Shown here in pieces: positions 38,651 through 39,358 of a stretch of DNA of 39,358 nucleotides. A program made the position numbers and the translations under genes. The first letter of the stretch is position 1. Every line of letters starts with the position of its first letter. Origin of the DNA: Chloroflexota bacterium (GTDB lineage Bacteria; Chloroflexota; Dormibacteria; CF-121). The DNA lies in assembly GCA_005881425.1 (NCBI GenBank), contig VBIC01000092.1:2171-41528 (forward strand), given 5' to 3'. Below the pieces are notes generated by a model that was not told the origin of the DNA, searched no databases, and worked only from the letters and a program-made list of their open reading frames with translations.

Positions 38651-39036
38651 CGGGGCGGCTCCACGAGCCGGAGCACGTTGCCATCCTGGTCCCGGAGGGC
38701 GAACATCGGCACCGGAAAGCGCAGCACCTCGGGGTCGGCGTCGACGCCGCGGGCGCGGAGGCTCTCGTGGTCGGCCTGCGCGTCGAGGGTCGTGAGGCGC
38801 ACGTTGGTGTCGATCCCGGTCGCCTGGCCCGGCCCGACCCGAACCAGCGCGATGGTCGTCGCCGCGCCGGGCGGGGCCACCTCGATCCAGCGCTCTCCCG
38901 GGCGGTAGGGCACGTCCATCCGCTTCTCGAATCCAAGCTTTTCGACGTAGAAGGCGAGCGCCCGGTCCTGGTCGGCCACGGGGATGCCGACCGTCCGCAC
39001 GTCGGTGATCTGGGTCCTGGTTTCGGTCTTTGCCAT
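38647..39036 (-). CDS. VOC-family (glyoxalase-like) protein, upstream paralog
   Basis: This is a 129-residue VOC-fold protein with [30 protein letters not shown], then [17 protein letters not shown], and C-terminal [17 protein letters not shown]. It is of the same length as its neighbour but clearly diverged. AGGAGG lies 7 bases upstream of ATG at 39036. The two genes overlap by 4 bases and would be made together, possibly as a heterodimer, since VOC active sites form between domains. Confidence 0.9.
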   Translation of the reverse strand: MAKTETRTQITDVRTVGIPVADQDRALAFYVEKLGFEKRMDVPYRPGERWIEVAPPGAATTIALVRVGPGQATGIDTNVRLTTLDAQADHESLRARGVDADPEVLRFPVPMFALRDQDGNVLRLVEPPR

Positions 39037-39125
39037 TGCCGTCCTCCTGCTGATTGGTTTTCAGCCTTCCGGCATCGCCGCCACGCGACACCGCCATGAA
39101 CAAGGACTGTCTTCGCCGCCTCAAC

Positions 39126-39358
39126 TCATCGGGCGGCGGTCTTCTTGGGCTCCTCCTCCCCGGCCGTGTGGGGCACCGGCTTCTCCGCGATCGGCCCCTC
39201 GCCGGCCGCCTCCGCGATCTCCTCGCTGAGCCGGGGCAGGCTCTCCGCCTCCACCTGGCCGGTCGGGCTGGCGGAAAGCGGCGCCTCGTGCCCCCGCCGG
39301 GCCCGGTAGAGCGCTCCTAAAAAGACGTTGGCCAACGCTGCCGCCGGCACCGCGAAGA
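39126..39358 (-). CDS. C-terminal part of an unidentified, possibly membrane, protein
   Basis: The open frame enters from the right edge. Its visible part begins [22 protein letters not shown], like the end of a last membrane helix followed by basic residues, and continues as an acidic, Pro/Glu-rich tail of about 50 residues ending [10 protein letters not shown]. The hydrophobic end resembles the C-terminus of AI-2E family permeases, but the piece is too short to decide. A GTG at 39350 is in frame but is probably internal. Confidence 0.45.
   Translation of the reverse strand, partial: FAVPAAALANVFLGALYRARRGHEAPLSASPTGQVEAESLPRLSEEIAEAAGEGPIAEKPVPHTAGEEEPKKTAAR

Noticed and set aside
1-39358. 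CRISPR arrays, insertion sequences, integrases, rRNA genes and replication origins
   Set aside because: No regularly spaced repeats, transposase-like frames or rRNA-like segments were seen on either strand. The tRNA-Lys was checked as an integration site, but no integrase gene or repeated tRNA end is nearby.

Overview
The window is GC-rich, tightly packed bacterial chromosome. Overlapping stop/start pairs, GTG and TTG starts and possible leaderless starts are common. The gene content (Tad pilus genes mixed with PrgI and VirB4-type parts, branched-chain amino acid type ABC transport with a CoA-transferase, TldD/TldE, ABC-2 exporters) suggests a soil Chloroflexota, Dormibacterota or Actinomycetota-like lineage. 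That placement is an inference and is not tested by any marker gene here.

Layout. (1) 1-9361, minus strand: one long operon for a tight-adherence (Tad/Flp) pilus. In order of transcription it holds a PrgI-CpaE fusion, CpaF ATPase, TadB, TadC, a 50-residue Flp pilin, TadE-like and TadG-like pseudopilins, a secreted PKD protein, a CpaB/SAF protein and a VirB4/TraC-like ATPase that runs off the left edge. The PrgI and VirB4 pieces belong to conjugative type IV secretion, so the locus looks chimeric. (2) 9493-12625: tRNA-Lys(CTT), a small XRE regulator, and the folate genes folB-folD-folC. (3) 12657-17229: a cation diffusion facilitator, a HisC-like aminotransferase, and a one-chain molybdenum hydroxylase (2Fe-2S domains fused to an IorB-type Moco domain). 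(4) 17214-24286: a CaiB/BaiF CoA-transferase followed by a complete Liv-type ABC importer (SBP, LivH, LivM, LivG, LivF), and a divergent, frameshifted cytosolic SBP-like gene. (5) 24283-25458: an Mrr-like endonuclease with a zinc finger, a PIN-toxin remnant and its apparently intact antitoxin.

(6) 25479-36502, minus strand, is the most interesting region: an operon-like run of about 11 kb. It begins with a Rieske-like protein that has lost both canonical histidines. Next comes a 183-bp gap with a tandem operator-like repeat, then a 19-codon gene with a very strong ribosome binding site. After it come two heme-oxygenase-like diiron oxidases, an ABC-2 exporter (ATPase and two permeases), a third diiron oxidase, a class III aminotransferase (frameshifted in this sequence), and the peptidase pair TldD/TldE. 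The three oxidases share an almost identical spacing of putative iron ligands, and each carries an N-terminal domain resembling the RiPP recognition element / PqqD fold. Together this reads as a candidate, apparently undescribed, RiPP-like pathway: a very short precursor, oxidative modification, export, and TldD/E proteolysis. The function is inferred from architecture only.

(7) 36711-39358: a Trp-rich protein with a C-terminal HELTH zinc-peptidase motif and an N-terminal motif typical of DUF4157/eCIS-associated proteins, two tandem VOC-fold proteins, and the C-terminal end of a possible membrane protein. No rRNA genes, insertion sequences, CRISPR arrays or origins were seen. The only gene-free stretches above 100 bases are the intergenic regions near 9362, 35944 and 36503, described below; none exceeds 300 bases.
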